Origin: Methylocystis sp.
GTDB taxonomy: Bacteria > Pseudomonadota > Alphaproteobacteria > Rhizobiales > Beijerinckiaceae
DNA: 64,000 nt
Reading direction: 5' to 3'
Assembly (NCBI RefSeq): GCF_021731785.1
Contig: NZ_JAKFWS010000012.1
Span: 62,001-126,000 of the forward strand
The position numbers were made by a program, and so were the translations under genes. The notes under the pieces were generated by a model, which saw only the letters and a list, made by a program, of their open reading frames with translations, did no database searches and was not told where the DNA came from. Each line of letters starts with the position of its first letter. Within the stretch, counting starts at the first letter, position 1. Of the stretch, positions 26,282 to 35,298 are shown in pieces.

Positions 26282-27286
26282 CTATAGCCAGCCGGCGCGG
26301 CGTAGCCGGTAGTAGAGATAGGCGCAAATCGTCGCCGTCGCGCCCAGGACGACGTAATAGCCGTATTTCCAGCTAAGCTCCGGCATATGCTCGAAGTTCA
26401 TGCCGTAAATTCCGGCGATAGCGGTGGGCACAGCAAGGATCGCGGCCCACGCCGCGAGACGACGGGCGATGTCGGTCTGCTGTATCTGCGCGTTCATAAG
26501 GCTCGCCTCGAAGGCGAAGGCGAGGGTCTCGCGCATCGTGTCGATACGCTCCTCGACGCGGCGCAGATGGTCGCGCACGTCACGAAAATGCGGCCGCATG
26601 ACCGGATCGATGGCGACAATGTCGCTGCGCTCCAGACGGCGGCAGACGTCGGAAAGCGGCGCCGCTGCGTTGCGAAGATGTAGCAGGTCGCGCCGCATCG
26701 TGTAGAGCTGCTCGATCTCGACTTTGCCCATTGTCGTCGTGATGACATGGTCCTCGATGTCCTCGACCTCGTCGTTGATGGCGTCGAGCACCGGGAAGTA
26801 ATTATCCACGATGAAATCGAGAATGGCGTAGACGATGAAGTCCTCGCCTTCAGAGAGACGCTCCGCGCGCGCTTCGCAGCGTTCGCGCACATGGGCATAA
26901 GAACTTGAAGCGCCATGGCGCACGCTCACGACATAGCCGACCCCGACGAAAAGATGCGTCTCGCCAAAGGCGATGTGGCCATCGACCATCTGCGCGGTGC
27001 GCGCGACGATGAAGATGCTGTCCTCATATTCTTCGACTTTAGGGAACTGGTGCGCCTTGAACGCGTCCTCGATCGCGAGCTGATGCAGCGCGAACTGGCG
27101 CCCAACGCGCTCGAGCAGCGCCTTCGACGGCTCGTAGAGGCCGATCCAGACGACATGGCCCTCGCGCTTGGCCCACTCGCCGGCCTCGTCGATCTCGATG
27201 TCGGCGATCTTGCGGCCGCCATGATACACAGCCGCCGCGACCACGCCGGTTTCCTGGGGCTTTGACGCCGTCGCGGGTTCGTCCAT
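26282..27286 (-). CDS. corA: CorA-family magnesium/divalent-cation transporter
   Basis: CorA is a pentameric membrane channel for Mg(2+), sometimes Co(2+) or Ni(2+). The 334-residue protein has a large cytoplasmic alpha/beta N-terminal domain, a long stalk helix (RRVEERIDTMRETLAFAFEASL) and two C-terminal membrane helices. The signature YGMNFEHMPEL follows the first helix and the second ends the protein (YYVVLGATATICAYLYYRL). It starts 14 bases after the grpE stop, so the two are probably cotranscribed. The specific ion cannot be told from the sequence. Confidence 0.92.
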   Translation of the reverse strand: MDEPATASKPQETGVVAAAVYHGGRKIADIEIDEAGEWAKREGHVVWIGLYEPSKALLERVGRQFALHQLAIEDAFKAHQFPKVEEYEDSIFIVARTAQMVDGHIAFGETHLFVGVGYVVSVRHGASSSYAHVRERCEARAERLSEGEDFIVYAILDFIVDNYFPVLDAINDEVEDIEDHVITTTMGKVEIEQLYTMRRDLLHLRNAAAPLSDVCRRLERSDIVAIDPVMRPHFRDVRDHLRRVEERIDTMRETLAFAFEASLMNAQIQQTDIARRLAAWAAILAVPTAIAGIYGMNFEHMPELSWKYGYYVVLGATATICAYLYYRLRRAGWL

Positions 27287-27300
27287 GCCGTCCCCCAGCG

Positions 27301-27897
27301 TCAGGACGGCTTCGATCCGCTGCGCGTCACGCCGACCTTGGCCGGCCGCAGCACGCGTTCGCCGATCATATAGCCTTGCTCAACGACCTGAGCCACAGCG
27401 CCCGCAGGCTGCGTCTCGTCGGGGATTTCGAACAGCGCTTCATGCTGATTGGGATCGAAACGCGCGCCGTGCGCTTCGATCTTCTTGACGCCGAAGCGCG
27501 CGAGCCGCGCTAGAAAATCGCGCTCCATCACCTCGACGCCTTCGACGAGCGACGCCACCGCCGGGTCGGCGCGCGACCCCTCGGGCACGCTCTCGACCGC
27601 GCGGCGCAAATTGTCGACAAATGACAGCATCTCGCGCGCGAAATTGGCGACGCCATAGGCTTTCGCGTCGGCGACCTCGCGCTCGGCGCGGCGACGCACA
27701 TTCTCGACTTCGGCCAGCGCGCGCAGCAGCTTGTCCTTCAAGCCGGCATTTTCCGCGTAAAGATTTTCGAGTTCGGTGAAAGGTTCCGGCTGCGCAATGT
27801 CGGATTCCGCCGAGGGCTGCGACAGGGACGAGGGCTCCGCTGCGCCTTGATTTTTCTTCGCGTCAGCCTTTTTGTCCGCATTCATTGGATCGCTCAT
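27301..27897 (-). CDS. grpE: GrpE, nucleotide exchange factor of DnaK
   Basis: GrpE is the dimeric co-chaperone that releases ADP from DnaK. The 198-residue product has a charged, disordered N terminus (MNADKKADAKKNQGAAEPS), the long coiled-coil helix (ENLYAENAGLKDKLLRALAEVENVRRRAEREV), then MLSFVDNLRRAVESVP and the C-terminal beta wing FDPNQHEALFEIP, VAQVVEQGYMIGERVLRPAKVGVTR. dnaK and hrcA are not next to it. It begins 54 bases after glnD, and a heat-shock-like promoter may lie in that gap. corA follows closely. Confidence 0.96.
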   Translation of the reverse strand: MSDPMNADKKADAKKNQGAAEPSSLSQPSAESDIAQPEPFTELENLYAENAGLKDKLLRALAEVENVRRRAEREVADAKAYGVANFAREMLSFVDNLRRAVESVPEGSRADPAVASLVEGVEVMERDFLARLARFGVKKIEAHGARFDPNQHEALFEIPDETQPAGAVAQVVEQGYMIGERVLRPAKVGVTRSGSKPS

Positions 27898-27923
27898 GCT
27901 GTCACCATCGTTCTCGTAAAGGC

Positions 27924-27956
27924 CCCGATATCTGCGCGCGAAACGCCAAAATCAAG
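27924..27956 (-). promoter_or_regulatory. Possible heat-shock (sigma-32-type) promoter of grpE
   Basis: On the minus strand CTTG (27956-27953), at the very end of glnD, is followed after 18-19 bases by CAGATATCGG, which resembles the alphaproteobacterial heat-shock -10 element with two mismatches. It stands about 30 bases before the grpE ATG. The match is moderate; the call rests partly on what grpE is. Confidence 0.3.
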
Positions 27957-30762
27957 TCGCTGCGGCCGCGGGCGTTTTCTGGCCGCGGGCGCCCTGGCCG
28001 CCAAACACATCCAGGAGCTGGCGCTTGATCGCCGCTTGACGCTGCGGCGAGGCGATTTTCGCGCCGGTCAAGTCGGTCACGTAGAAGGCGTCGACGGCGC
28101 GCTCGCCGAAGGTCACGATATGCGCCGAAGCGATATTGAGGTTGAGCCTAGAGATCGCGTTGGTCAGCTCGAAAAGGAGCCCTTCGCGGTCCAATCCCGA
28201 GACCTCGATCACCGTGTAGACATTGGAGAGGCTGTTATCGACGACAACCTCCGGCGCGACCGAGAAGGCGTCGGTCGGCAGGCGCGCTTTCGCGCGCGCC
28301 TTCAATTCTTCGGACACGACAACCTCGCCGCGCAGCGCTCTGGCGATAAGGTCGGCGATACGTCGGGCGCGACGCATCTCGTCTTCATCCTGGCCGAAGG
28401 CGCGCGAGAAGAAGATCGTGTCGAGCGCCAGGCCGTCCACCGTGGTGAAGATATGCGCGTCGACGATATTGGCGCCGCCCGCTGCGCAGCCGCCGGCGAT
28501 GATCGACAGCACGCGCGGGTTATCTGGCGCGACGACGGTCAATTCTACGGCGCCCCGCGTCCTGTCGAGTTCGACCGCGGTCGCCAGCGGCGCCAGCGCG
28601 CCGTTCATCTGGCGAAGCAGCTCCGCATGGCGGACCTTGCGCGTCACGTCGACCTTGAGCCAATAGGCCGGATAGTGGCGCTTGGCGTAGACGTCGAACT
28701 CGTCGTCGCTCCACGCCGCGAGCGCCGCGCGCAACTCCTCTTTCGCGGCCGCGACGCGGCTCTTGCGATCGACCGCCGAATGGCCGCCGCCGAGCACGAC
28801 CTCGGTCTCCCAATAGAGCACGCGCAGCAGCTGCGCCTTCCAGGCGTCGAGCACGGCGGGCCCGACGGCGTTGATGTCGCAGACAGTCAGAACGAACAGC
28901 ATCTTCAGCCGCTCCATCGTCTGAACGATGGCGGCGAAATTCTCGATCGTGACGCGGTCGGAGAGATCGCGGCTCTGCGCGAAACTCGACATGGTCAAAT
29001 GATGTTCGACCAGCCAGGCGACGGACTCGGTCTCGCCGGGCGTGAATCCCAACCGCGGACACAGCGTACGCGCCACCTCCATGCCGGCGCGGGAGTGATC
29101 CTCCTTTCGGCCCTTGGCGATGTCGTGCAGGAAGAGACCCAGATAAAGGACCTTGCGGTTGATGATGGTCGGCAGGATTTCGTCGACGAGTTGTTGATGT
29201 TCGGGCATGCGCCCGGCTTCTAGATCGGACAATCCGCCGACCGCGCGCAGCAGATGCTCGTCGACCGTGTAGTGATGGTACATGTTGAACTGCATCATCG
29301 CGACGACTTTGCCGAATTCCGGGATGAAGCGCCCGAGCACGCCGGACTCGTTCATCCGCCGCAGCGTGATTTCGGTCATGTTGCGCGACAGCAGGATTTC
29401 GAGAAACAGCCGATTGGCCTCTTTGTTGGCGCGCAAATTGGCGTCGATCAGGCGCAACGACAGCGTCACCGCGCGCAAAGCGTCGGGATGGAGCGGCAGG
29501 CCGTGATGATCAGCCATCCAGAAGAGGCGGATGATGTTGACCGGATCGCGCTTGAAGACGTCGGCGTCGACGATGCTGATGCGATCGTGATCGACAATGA
29601 AATCGCCTTGCGGGGCGCGGCTGCGGCGGCGCCGGAACGGCTGCAGGAAGCGCTCAAAAATGGCGCGCGGCTTCGCCTGTTTTTCTTCGAGCGCCGCGCA
29701 GACGATCGCCGTGAGATCGCCAACTTCCTTGGCGACGAGAAAATAATGCTTCATGAAGCGCTCGACCGGCGACAGTCCGCTGCGGTCGTGATAGCCGAGC
29801 CTCCTCGCGATCGTCGTTTGCACGTCGAAGGCCAGCCGTTCTTCGGCGCGTCCCGTCGCGAAATGCAGATGACAGCGCACGCGCCACAGAAACTCTTCGC
29901 AACGTTCGAAGAGACTGAGCTCCGCGGCGGTAAACAGGCCAGCGGCGACAAGCTCGTTCGGCTCGCGCACGCGGTAGACATATTTGGCGATCCAGAACAG
30001 CGTATTGAGATCGCGCAGGCCGCCCTTGCCTTCCTTGACGTTCGGCTCGACGAGATAGCGCGACGCGCCGGCCCGTATCACGCGCGAATCGCGTTCGGCG
30101 AGCTTGGCCGAGACGAATTCGCGCGTATCCAAACGGGCGATCTCGCGGTCGAAGCTCTCGCGGAACTCGCTGAACAGCTCGGCATTTCCGAGGATGCAGC
30201 GCGCTTCGAGCAGCGTCGTTCGAATGGTCATGTCGGCGCGGGCCTGACGCATGCATTCGGCGACGGAGCGCGTCGCATGGCCGACCTTCTGACGCAGATC
30301 CCAAAGAATATAAAGGATCGCCTCGATGACGCTCTCACCCCAGGGCGTCTGTTTGTAAGGGACGAGAAACAGAAGATCGATATCGGAGCCGGGCGCGAGC
30401 GCGCTGCGCCCATAGCCGCCGACCGCGACAACGGCAAGACGCTCGGCGAAGGTCGGGTTGTCGACGACGTAAACATAGCGCACGACATAGTCGTAGATGG
30501 CGCCGATCAACTCGTCTTCGAGCGCGGAGAGCAATCTCGCACAGGCCAGTCCCGAGCCGCGCGCCTCGAGCCGCACGCGAGCGATCTCGCGTCCTTCCGC
30601 CAAGGCGGCGCGAAACAATTCGACAATCGCGGTGCGTCGCCCATGGCCGCGCTCTCTTTTGCAGATCGCCGCGACCTCGGGCGCGAGCGCCTCTCGCAGA
30701 CCGCGAAACTGCTCGTTGGGATTAAGCCCGGCGAAAACGCCGATCGGGGCGACTTCGTTCAT
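27952..30762 (-). CDS. glnD: [Protein-PII] uridylyltransferase/uridylyl-removing enzyme GlnD
   Basis: GlnD senses glutamine and adds or removes UMP on PII proteins, controlling nitrogen assimilation. The 936-residue product has the nucleotidyltransferase site [18 protein letters not shown], a helical middle, the HD hydrolase domain ([18 protein letters not shown] with HHLTMSS) and two C-terminal ACT domains ([22 protein letters not shown] and [25 protein letters not shown]). The layout and length are standard. ATG 30762 overlaps the gshB stop (ATGA), coupling the two genes. grpE follows 54 bases later. Confidence 0.96.
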   Translation of the reverse strand: MNEVAPIGVFAGLNPNEQFRGLREALAPEVAAICKRERGHGRRTAIVELFRAALAEGREIARVRLEARGSGLACARLLSALEDELIGAIYDYVVRYVYVVDNPTFAERLAVVAVGGYGRSALAPGSDIDLLFLVPYKQTPWGESVIEAILYILWDLRQKVGHATRSVAECMRQARADMTIRTTLLEARCILGNAELFSEFRESFDREIARLDTREFVSAKLAERDSRVIRAGASRYLVEPNVKEGKGGLRDLNTLFWIAKYVYRVREPNELVAAGLFTAAELSLFERCEEFLWRVRCHLHFATGRAEERLAFDVQTTIARRLGYHDRSGLSPVERFMKHYFLVAKEVGDLTAIVCAALEEKQAKPRAIFERFLQPFRRRRSRAPQGDFIVDHDRISIVDADVFKRDPVNIIRLFWMADHHGLPLHPDALRAVTLSLRLIDANLRANKEANRLFLEILLSRNMTEITLRRMNESGVLGRFIPEFGKVVAMMQFNMYHHYTVDEHLLRAVGGLSDLEAGRMPEHQQLVDEILPTIINRKVLYLGLFLHDIAKGRKEDHSRAGMEVARTLCPRLGFTPGETESVAWLVEHHLTMSSFAQSRDLSDRVTIENFAAIVQTMERLKMLFVLTVCDINAVGPAVLDAWKAQLLRVLYWETEVVLGGGHSAVDRKSRVAAAKEELRAALAAWSDDEFDVYAKRHYPAYWLKVDVTRKVRHAELLRQMNGALAPLATAVELDRTRGAVELTVVAPDNPRVLSIIAGGCAAGGANIVDAHIFTTVDGLALDTIFFSRAFGQDEDEMRRARRIADLIARALRGEVVVSEELKARAKARLPTDAFSVAPEVVVDNSLSNVYTVIEVSGLDREGLLFELTNAISRLNLNIASAHIVTFGERAVDAFYVTDLTGAKIASPQRQAAIKRQLLDVFGGQGARGQKTPAAAAT

Positions 30763-31736
30763 GACGCAAGGTCCGGCGACCGGCCCGATGCGCGCTGATC
30801 GCGCAGACGCCTCTCGATGGCGTCGAACAGCGGCGGCGCGAGGTCAGGCCCGCCGACGCGTTTTAAGGCGCGCAATCCGGTCGGCGAGGTCACGTTGATC
30901 TCAGTGAGCCAGCCGTCGATCACGTCGATGCCGACGAAGACCAATCCGCGGCGCTTGAGTTCCGGCGCCAGCCGCGCGCAAATTTCCTTCTCTCTCGTAT
31001 CAAGTTCTGACGCCGCCGGGGCGCCGCCGCGCACCAGATTCGAACGGATGTCGTCATCGGCGGGAATGCGGTTGATCGCGCCCATCGCCTCGCCGTCGAT
31101 GAGAAGGATGCGCTTGTCGCCCTTCACGATCTCCGGCAGGAAGCGCTGCACGACCCAAGGTTCGCGAAACGTCGTCGCGAACATGTCGAAGAGCGAACCG
31201 AAGTTCGGATCGCGGCGCCCGACCTTGAACACCGCGGCGCCGCCATGGCCGTAGAGCGGCTTCATGACGATCTCGCCATGCTTGGCGCGAAAGCGCTCGA
31301 TCGCCGCGCGGTCGCGGGTGATCAACGTCGGCGGCATCAGATCGCTAAACTCCATCACGAAGATTTTTTCAGGCGCGTTGCGGACATGCGCCGGGTCGTT
31401 GACGACGAGCGTTTTCGGCGCGAGCCGCTCCAGAAAATGCGTGGAGGTAATATAGGCGAGATCGAACGGTGGGTCTTGGCGCAGCAGCACGACGTCCATG
31501 GCGCCGAGTTCGAGTTCGGTCGCCTCGCCGAGCGTGTAATAGCGGGAGGCATCGTCGAAAACGTCGATGCGCTGCGCGCGCGCCGTCAGCCGATCGCCTT
31601 CGAGCGACAAGCGATCGGGCGTGTAAAACCACAGGCGATGTCCCCTGAGCTTTGCCTCCAGCATCAGCGCAAAGGACGAATCGCCAGCAAAATTAATGCG
31701 CTCCAACGGGTCCATCTGGACCGCTATCTCGAGCAT
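30759..31736 (-). CDS. gshB: Glutathione synthetase
   Basis: GshB joins gamma-glutamylcysteine and glycine with ATP. The 325-residue protein starts [28 protein letters not shown], the usual prokaryotic GshB start; the frame extends 23 codons upstream without similarity. The ATP-grasp domain shows [49 protein letters not shown] and [28 protein letters not shown] before the ATG is the ribosome binding site. It lies downstream of cysE, which makes the cysteine precursor, and overlaps glnD. Confidence 0.96.
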   Translation of the reverse strand: MLEIAVQMDPLERINFAGDSSFALMLEAKLRGHRLWFYTPDRLSLEGDRLTARAQRIDVFDDASRYYTLGEATELELGAMDVVLLRQDPPFDLAYITSTHFLERLAPKTLVVNDPAHVRNAPEKIFVMEFSDLMPPTLITRDRAAIERFRAKHGEIVMKPLYGHGGAAVFKVGRRDPNFGSLFDMFATTFREPWVVQRFLPEIVKGDKRILLIDGEAMGAINRIPADDDIRSNLVRGGAPAASELDTREKEICARLAPELKRRGLVFVGIDVIDGWLTEINVTSPTGLRALKRVGGPDLAPPLFDAIERRLRDQRASGRSPDLAS

Positions 31737-31830
31737 CGATCCCCCTGCCGCGGCCGCCGCCGTCCGGCGCCCTTTAGGAACGGGCCGCCCTTTCGGGCGA
31801 CACATAGCAGGAGAATCGCGGCCCTGCGCA

Positions 31831-31872
31831 ACCCTTGGCCGGGCGCCGGCCCTCGGCCGGGCGCCCCAGGGT
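31831..31872 (-). terminator. GC-rich hairpin between cysE and gshB
   Basis: Immediately after the cysE stop the minus strand folds as CCCT...AGGG enclosing GGGCG(C)CCGGCC-GAG-GGCCGGCGCCC, a near-perfect stem. No T-run follows, so it may slow RNA polymerase or protect the upstream message rather than end transcription. Confidence 0.45.
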
Positions 31873-32723
31873 CAGATCACGTAATCGAATGAATCATAAG
31901 CGAGGCCGCGCAGCAGCTGGTCCATGTCGCGCGCCGGCTCGGTGCGGGATTCGATCCCGACCACCTTCGCCGGAACGCCGGCGACGATCGAATTCGGCGG
32001 AACCGACTTCAGCACCACCGAGCCTGCGGCGATACGCGAGCAGGCGCCGATTTCTATATTGCCAAGGATTTTGGCGCCCGCCCCGATCATCACGCCGCAG
32101 CGGACCTTGGGATGACGGTCGCCCGCGGCCTTGCCGGTGCCGCCGAGCGTCACACCGTGCAGAATCGAAACGTTGTCGTCGACGACCGCCGTCTCGCCGA
32201 CGACGAAGCCCGTGCCGTGATCGAGGAACAGCCCTTTGCCCAAGCGCGCGGCCGGATGGATATCGGCAGCAAGCGCGTCGGAGGCGCGGCTCTGGATATA
32301 ATAGGCGAAGTCATGTCGCCGCCCGCGCCACAGCGCATGGGAGAGCCGCGCCGACTGGATCGCATGGAATCCCTTGAAATAGAGCAGCGGTTCGATCAGC
32401 CGCCCACAGGCGGGATCGCGCTCGACATAAGCGGCGAGATCGGCGCGGAAACCCGCCGCGATCGTCTCATCGTCGGCCGCCGCCTGCAGGAAGGCGTCGG
32501 CGATCGTCTCAGCGTCGATCGCCGAGGCGCCGAGCCTGGCGGCGATGCGATGCGCCACCGCCTCTTCAAGCGATGTTCGGTTGAGGATCGCGCCGAGCAT
32601 CAGCGGCGTCAGCGACGCATCGAGTCGCAGCGCCTCCTCGGCTTCGCGGCGCATATGCGCCCACACCGCTTCAGCCTCAGCCGAAAACGCGCTGAAGTCT
32701 TCGTTCGGCGCGCCGACATCCAT
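31872..32723 (-). CDS. cysE: Serine O-acetyltransferase
   Basis: CysE acetylates serine, the first step to cysteine. The 283-residue protein has the helical N-terminal domain (PLMLGAILNRTSLEEAVAHRIAARLG) and a left-handed beta-helix of hexapeptide repeats with ADIHPAARLGKGLFLDHGTGFVVGET, DNVSILHGVTLGGTGK and GDRHPKVRCGVMIGAGAKILGNIEIG. ATG 32723 lies 2 bases from the lemA stop; a TTG two codons earlier is less likely. It probably forms one unit with lemA, and leads through a hairpin into gshB. Confidence 0.95.
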   Translation of the reverse strand: MDVGAPNEDFSAFSAEAEAVWAHMRREAEEALRLDASLTPLMLGAILNRTSLEEAVAHRIAARLGASAIDAETIADAFLQAAADDETIAAGFRADLAAYVERDPACGRLIEPLLYFKGFHAIQSARLSHALWRGRRHDFAYYIQSRASDALAADIHPAARLGKGLFLDHGTGFVVGETAVVDDNVSILHGVTLGGTGKAAGDRHPKVRCGVMIGAGAKILGNIEIGACSRIAAGSVVLKSVPPNSIVAGVPAKVVGIESRTEPARDMDQLLRGLAYDSFDYVI

Positions 32724-32725
32724 TC

Positions 32726-33322
32726 TCAAAACTTCACTTGCGGCGGCGATTGCGCCGCGCCGGCCGCCGCGAACTCCGCCATCGGCTTGGTTCCGGCGAA
32801 GAAGGTCTTCGCCCAGAGAAGCGTCGGGAAGGTGCGCAGCGAGGTGTTGAACTCCCGCACCGCCTCGATGTAGTCGCGCCGCGCGACATTGATGCGGTTC
32901 TCGGTGCCTTCAAGCTGCGACTGCAGGGCGAGGAAGTTCTGGTTGGATTTCAGATCCGGATAGGCTTCGCTGACCGCGATCAGCCGGCCGAGCGCGCCCG
33001 TCAGCTGATTTTGCGCCTCCTGAAACTGCTTCATCTTTTCGGGGTCGGTTAGCGAGCCTACATCGACCTTGACTGAGGTCGCCTTGGCGCGGGCTTCTAC
33101 GACGGAGGTCAGCACGTCCTTCTCCTGCCTGGCGTAACCCTTCACGGTTTCGACCAGATTGGGAATGAGATCGGCGCGGCGCTGATATTGCGACTGCACG
33201 TCCGACCATTTCGCCTTGGCGTTTTCTTCGAGCGTCGGAATCGTGTTGTAGCCGCAGCCCGAAAGACCCAGGCTAAGAAAAATCGCGGCGGCCACGGCGC
33301 GCCAACGGGAAAAGTCGCTCAT
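32726..33322 (-). CDS. LemA family lipoprotein
   Basis: The 198-residue protein carries a lipoprotein signal (AAAIFLSLGLSGCGYNTIP, lipobox LSGC) and the LemA four-helix domain with WSDVQSQYQRRADLIPNLVETVKGYA, EARAKATSVKVD, AVSEAYPDLKSNQNFLALQSQLEGTENRI and the usual end RFPTLLWAKT-like FPTLLWAKTFF. LemA proteins are widespread, membrane-linked and of unclear function. Often a TPM-domain partner follows; here cysE follows instead, two bases away. Confidence 0.93.
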   Translation of the reverse strand: MSDFSRWRAVAAAIFLSLGLSGCGYNTIPTLEENAKAKWSDVQSQYQRRADLIPNLVETVKGYARQEKDVLTSVVEARAKATSVKVDVGSLTDPEKMKQFQEAQNQLTGALGRLIAVSEAYPDLKSNQNFLALQSQLEGTENRINVARRDYIEAVREFNTSLRTFPTLLWAKTFFAGTKPMAEFAAAGAAQSPPQVKF

Positions 33323-33460
33323 ATAAAACTCCTGGAGAGCGGCGCGGCGCGCCGACGGTCATCGCGCGGAAATGTAAGGCGTGGCCCGCGCCAAGGAAAG
33401 GGCGCGGCCTGGCGCCGAAATGAGGTAGAATGCGGCTTCGCCGGAAGGATGCGGGACAAG

Positions 33461-33883
33461 ATGCAGATCGACGAGATCATCGGCAATTTCGAACTGCTCG
33501 ATGAGTGGGAGGACCGCTATCGCTATCTCATCGAGCTTGGCCGCACGCTCGAGCCGCTGCCGAAAGACGCCTATACCGACGCCAACAAAGTGCGCGGCTG
33601 CGCCAGCCAGGTGTGGCTCGAAACGACGCGCACGCGCGATTCTGAGGGACGCACGACGCTCTCGTTTCGCGGCGACAGCGACGCGCATATCGTGCGCGGC
33701 CTCGTCGCGCTGACGCTGGCGCTTTATTCGGGACGGCCGGCGCAGGAAATCGTCGAAACCGACGCCGCGCCGCTGTTCAAGGAGCTGGGCCTCGCCGAAC
33801 ATCTGACGCCGCAGCGCGCCAACGGCCTGCGCTCGATGGTTGAGCGAATTAAGAGGGAAGCCCGCGAGGCGATGGCGGCGTAG
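33461..33883 (+). CDS. sufE: SufE family Fe-S cluster assembly sulfur acceptor
   Basis: SufE accepts persulfide sulfur from SufS and stimulates it. The 140-residue product (MQIDEIIGNFELLDEWEDRYRYLIELGR) has the conserved loop cysteine in DANKVRGCASQVWLET and the family end LTPQRANGLRSMVERIK. GGAAGG and GGGACAAG lie ahead of ATG 33461; ATG 33449 in the same frame would add four residues. The open frame begins at 33188, inside lemA on the opposite strand, and that part is not coding. No other suf genes are near. Confidence 0.93.
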   Translation: MQIDEIIGNFELLDEWEDRYRYLIELGRTLEPLPKDAYTDANKVRGCASQVWLETTRTRDSEGRTTLSFRGDSDAHIVRGLVALTLALYSGRPAQEIVETDAAPLFKELGLAEHLTPQRANGLRSMVERIKREAREAMAA

Positions 33884-33902
33884 CGCGGCAAACTCTATCG
33901 CG

Positions 33903-33981
33903 TCATGCCCGGCCTTGGGCCGGGCATCCACGATTAGTCCTGAATTTGGCGTGGATGGCCGGGACAAGCCCGGCCATGACG
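33903..33981. repeat. Intergenic palindromic repeat (alphaproteobacterial REP type)
   Basis: GTCATGCCCGGCCTTGGGCC...CGTGGATGGCC...AAGCCCGGCCATGAC: the ends GTCATGCCCGGC-T and GCCCGGCCATGAC are near reverse complements, and the inner parts GGGCATCCACG and CGTGGATGGCC mirror each other. The unit fills the gap between sufE and the convergent DUF6456 gene. Its design (two hairpins facing each other) is the same as that of the element in cobB, with a different sequence. Confidence 0.8.
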
Positions 33982-33990
33982 GACTGGGCC

Positions 33991-34836
33991 TCACATCCTC
34001 GGCCGGTAATCCTCCGCGCCCCAATGCAGCAGCGCCTCGGCGCGGTCGTTGCCGCGCGCTTCGACCGCAAGCCCGTAATGGCGCGCCAGTCGATCGAGCG
34101 CGATTCTGAGCACGACTTTCGCCGAACGTGGCGGCCAGCCGCGCTCGCTTTCGACGATCTCCATGCCCTTCAGATAGCCGCAGACGTCGGTCATGAGGCC
34201 CGCCATTTCAGGTCCGACGGCGTCGAAGGCGCGCGCGAGGCGCCGGCGCGCATCGATCGCGACCTCGGAGACGGCGCCGCGGCGCGTGGCGTTGATCGAG
34301 GCCTCCCAATTCGCGGTCACGCGCTGCAATAGCTGCGCCTGTTCGATATCGCGGCGGAAACGCTCGCCGGCTTCAAGCTGCGCGGCGTCGAGAAAGGATC
34401 GCCCTTCCCGGTCCTTCCGCCGGGCGAGCCAGGCGAGCGGGCTTTCCGCTTCATTGACGAGCGTCGGACGCGCGCCCTTTTCGAGCGGGCGCAGCGCATA
34501 GCATGCATGCTGCGCGCGAAAGGGTTCGGCCTGCTCGATCTCGGGCGCGGATAATCGACGAAGATGGGCGCGGCCGGCGTCGGTCAGCGCCAGCCGACGC
34601 GCTTCGCCTTCGACCTCCCATCGGACGAGCCCTTCGGCGAGAGCGGCGTCGCCGGCCGCCGCCGCAAATCGCGCGCGCACGACAGTGACGCCGTCGCTCG
34701 CGGCGAGCACGACCAGCGTCGAGGCTTCGAGCCCGCTGTGCGCGGCGCGCGCCCCTGGCTCGCTGAGCGCCTGCAAAAGTCGGCGCATGACGCGGCCGGT
34801 TTCCTCGCTTCCCGGGTTTCTCGCGTTCTTCTTCAT
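33991..34836 (-). CDS. DUF6456 domain-containing protein
   Basis: A 281-residue protein of unknown function. Its C-terminal 150 residues carry the block NEAESPLAWLARRKDREGRSFLDAAQ, LEAGERFRRDIEQAQLLQRVTANWEA and ERGWPPRSAKVVLRIALDRLARHYG, which I recognise as the alphaproteobacterial DUF6456 pattern. The N-terminal half looks like a winged-helix (SGLEASTLVVLAASDGVTVVRARF, WEVEGEARRLALTDAGRAHLRRL), so DNA binding is plausible. ATG 34836 overlaps the stop of the DnaA-like gene by ATGA. The pair is probably translated together and may act together. Confidence 0.75.
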   Translation of the reverse strand: MKKNARNPGSEETGRVMRRLLQALSEPGARAAHSGLEASTLVVLAASDGVTVVRARFAAAAGDAALAEGLVRWEVEGEARRLALTDAGRAHLRRLSAPEIEQAEPFRAQHACYALRPLEKGARPTLVNEAESPLAWLARRKDREGRSFLDAAQLEAGERFRRDIEQAQLLQRVTANWEASINATRRGAVSEVAIDARRRLARAFDAVGPEMAGLMTDVCGYLKGMEIVESERGWPPRSAKVVLRIALDRLARHYGLAVEARGNDRAEALLHWGAEDYRPRM

Positions 34837-35177
34837 TGCGCGCCGCCTTGCGCAAGGAGCGCGCAGATCATGTCGCGCTGGGCGGCGAGCGCGAATTCGA
34901 GCCGGGCGGCGCCGGCGTCGAACAGCGGATCGTCGCGCAGATCTTCGATCGTCGCGCAGGCATGGCGAACGGTGGCGCGGTCGCGCGCGAAAGCCCTGGC
35001 GCAGGCGGAAACGCTGGTGCCGAGCGCGACATGGTGGAGATCGACGGCGAGCTGACGGGCGCGAGCGACCGAGGGCCGGGAGCGGCGCGACGAAAAAAGA
35101 TCGGTGAAGGGTTCGCTTTGAGCGGCGGCGGCCGCAGCGGCGCTGAGCCCCGGAATCGGCATGGGACGGGGAAACAT
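34833..35177 (-). CDS. Stand-alone DnaA-domain-IV-like helix-turn-helix protein
   Basis: A 114-residue protein whose residues about 38-85 read ARQLAVDLHHVALGTSVSACARAF-RDRATVRHACATIEDLRDDP. This follows the DnaA domain IV pattern (ARQxAMYL ... GxxFG-RDHTTVxHAxxxIE), with T-V-R-H-A in the recognition helix. There is no AAA+ ATPase part, so it is not the replication initiator itself. It could bind DnaA-box-like sites. ATGA links it to the DUF6456 gene, and its promoter region carries TTATCC palindromes. The function is unknown. Confidence 0.72.
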   Translation of the reverse strand: MFPRPMPIPGLSAAAAAAAQSEPFTDLFSSRRSRPSVARARQLAVDLHHVALGTSVSACARAFARDRATVRHACATIEDLRDDPLFDAGAARLEFALAAQRDMICALLAQGGAQ

Positions 35178-35215
35178 CGATGCCTCCAGCTTGGGTGAAG
35201 CCAGTAGCCTATTTC

Positions 35216-35252
35216 GGAATATATTCCTATTTAAGGGATAAAATGCTTATCC
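35216..35252. promoter_or_regulatory. Two palindromes in the divergent promoter of the DnaA-like gene
   Basis: GGAATATATTCC (35216-35227) is a perfect 12-base palindrome. GGATAA-N5-TTATCC (35236-35252) is a second one; its right arm continues as TTATCCTCA, one base from the DnaA box TTATCCACA. They sit between the DnaA-like gene (minus) and the small gene at 35299 (plus) in an AT-rich patch that stands out from the surroundings. They look like operators for the divergent pair. Confidence 0.5.
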
Positions 35253-35298
35253 TCATGCGTTTGAGGGAGAGCATTCTTAACGTCATGGAGGATGAGCC

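Noticed and set aside
29254-30798. A 514-codon plus-strand open frame opposite glnD
   Set aside because: glnD has its complete domain set on the minus strand, and the opposite frame is a codon-bias shadow.
34833-35177. The chromosomal dnaA gene and replication origin
   Set aside because: The protein has only a domain-IV-like region and no AAA+ ATPase domain; one near-match to a DnaA box is not an origin.
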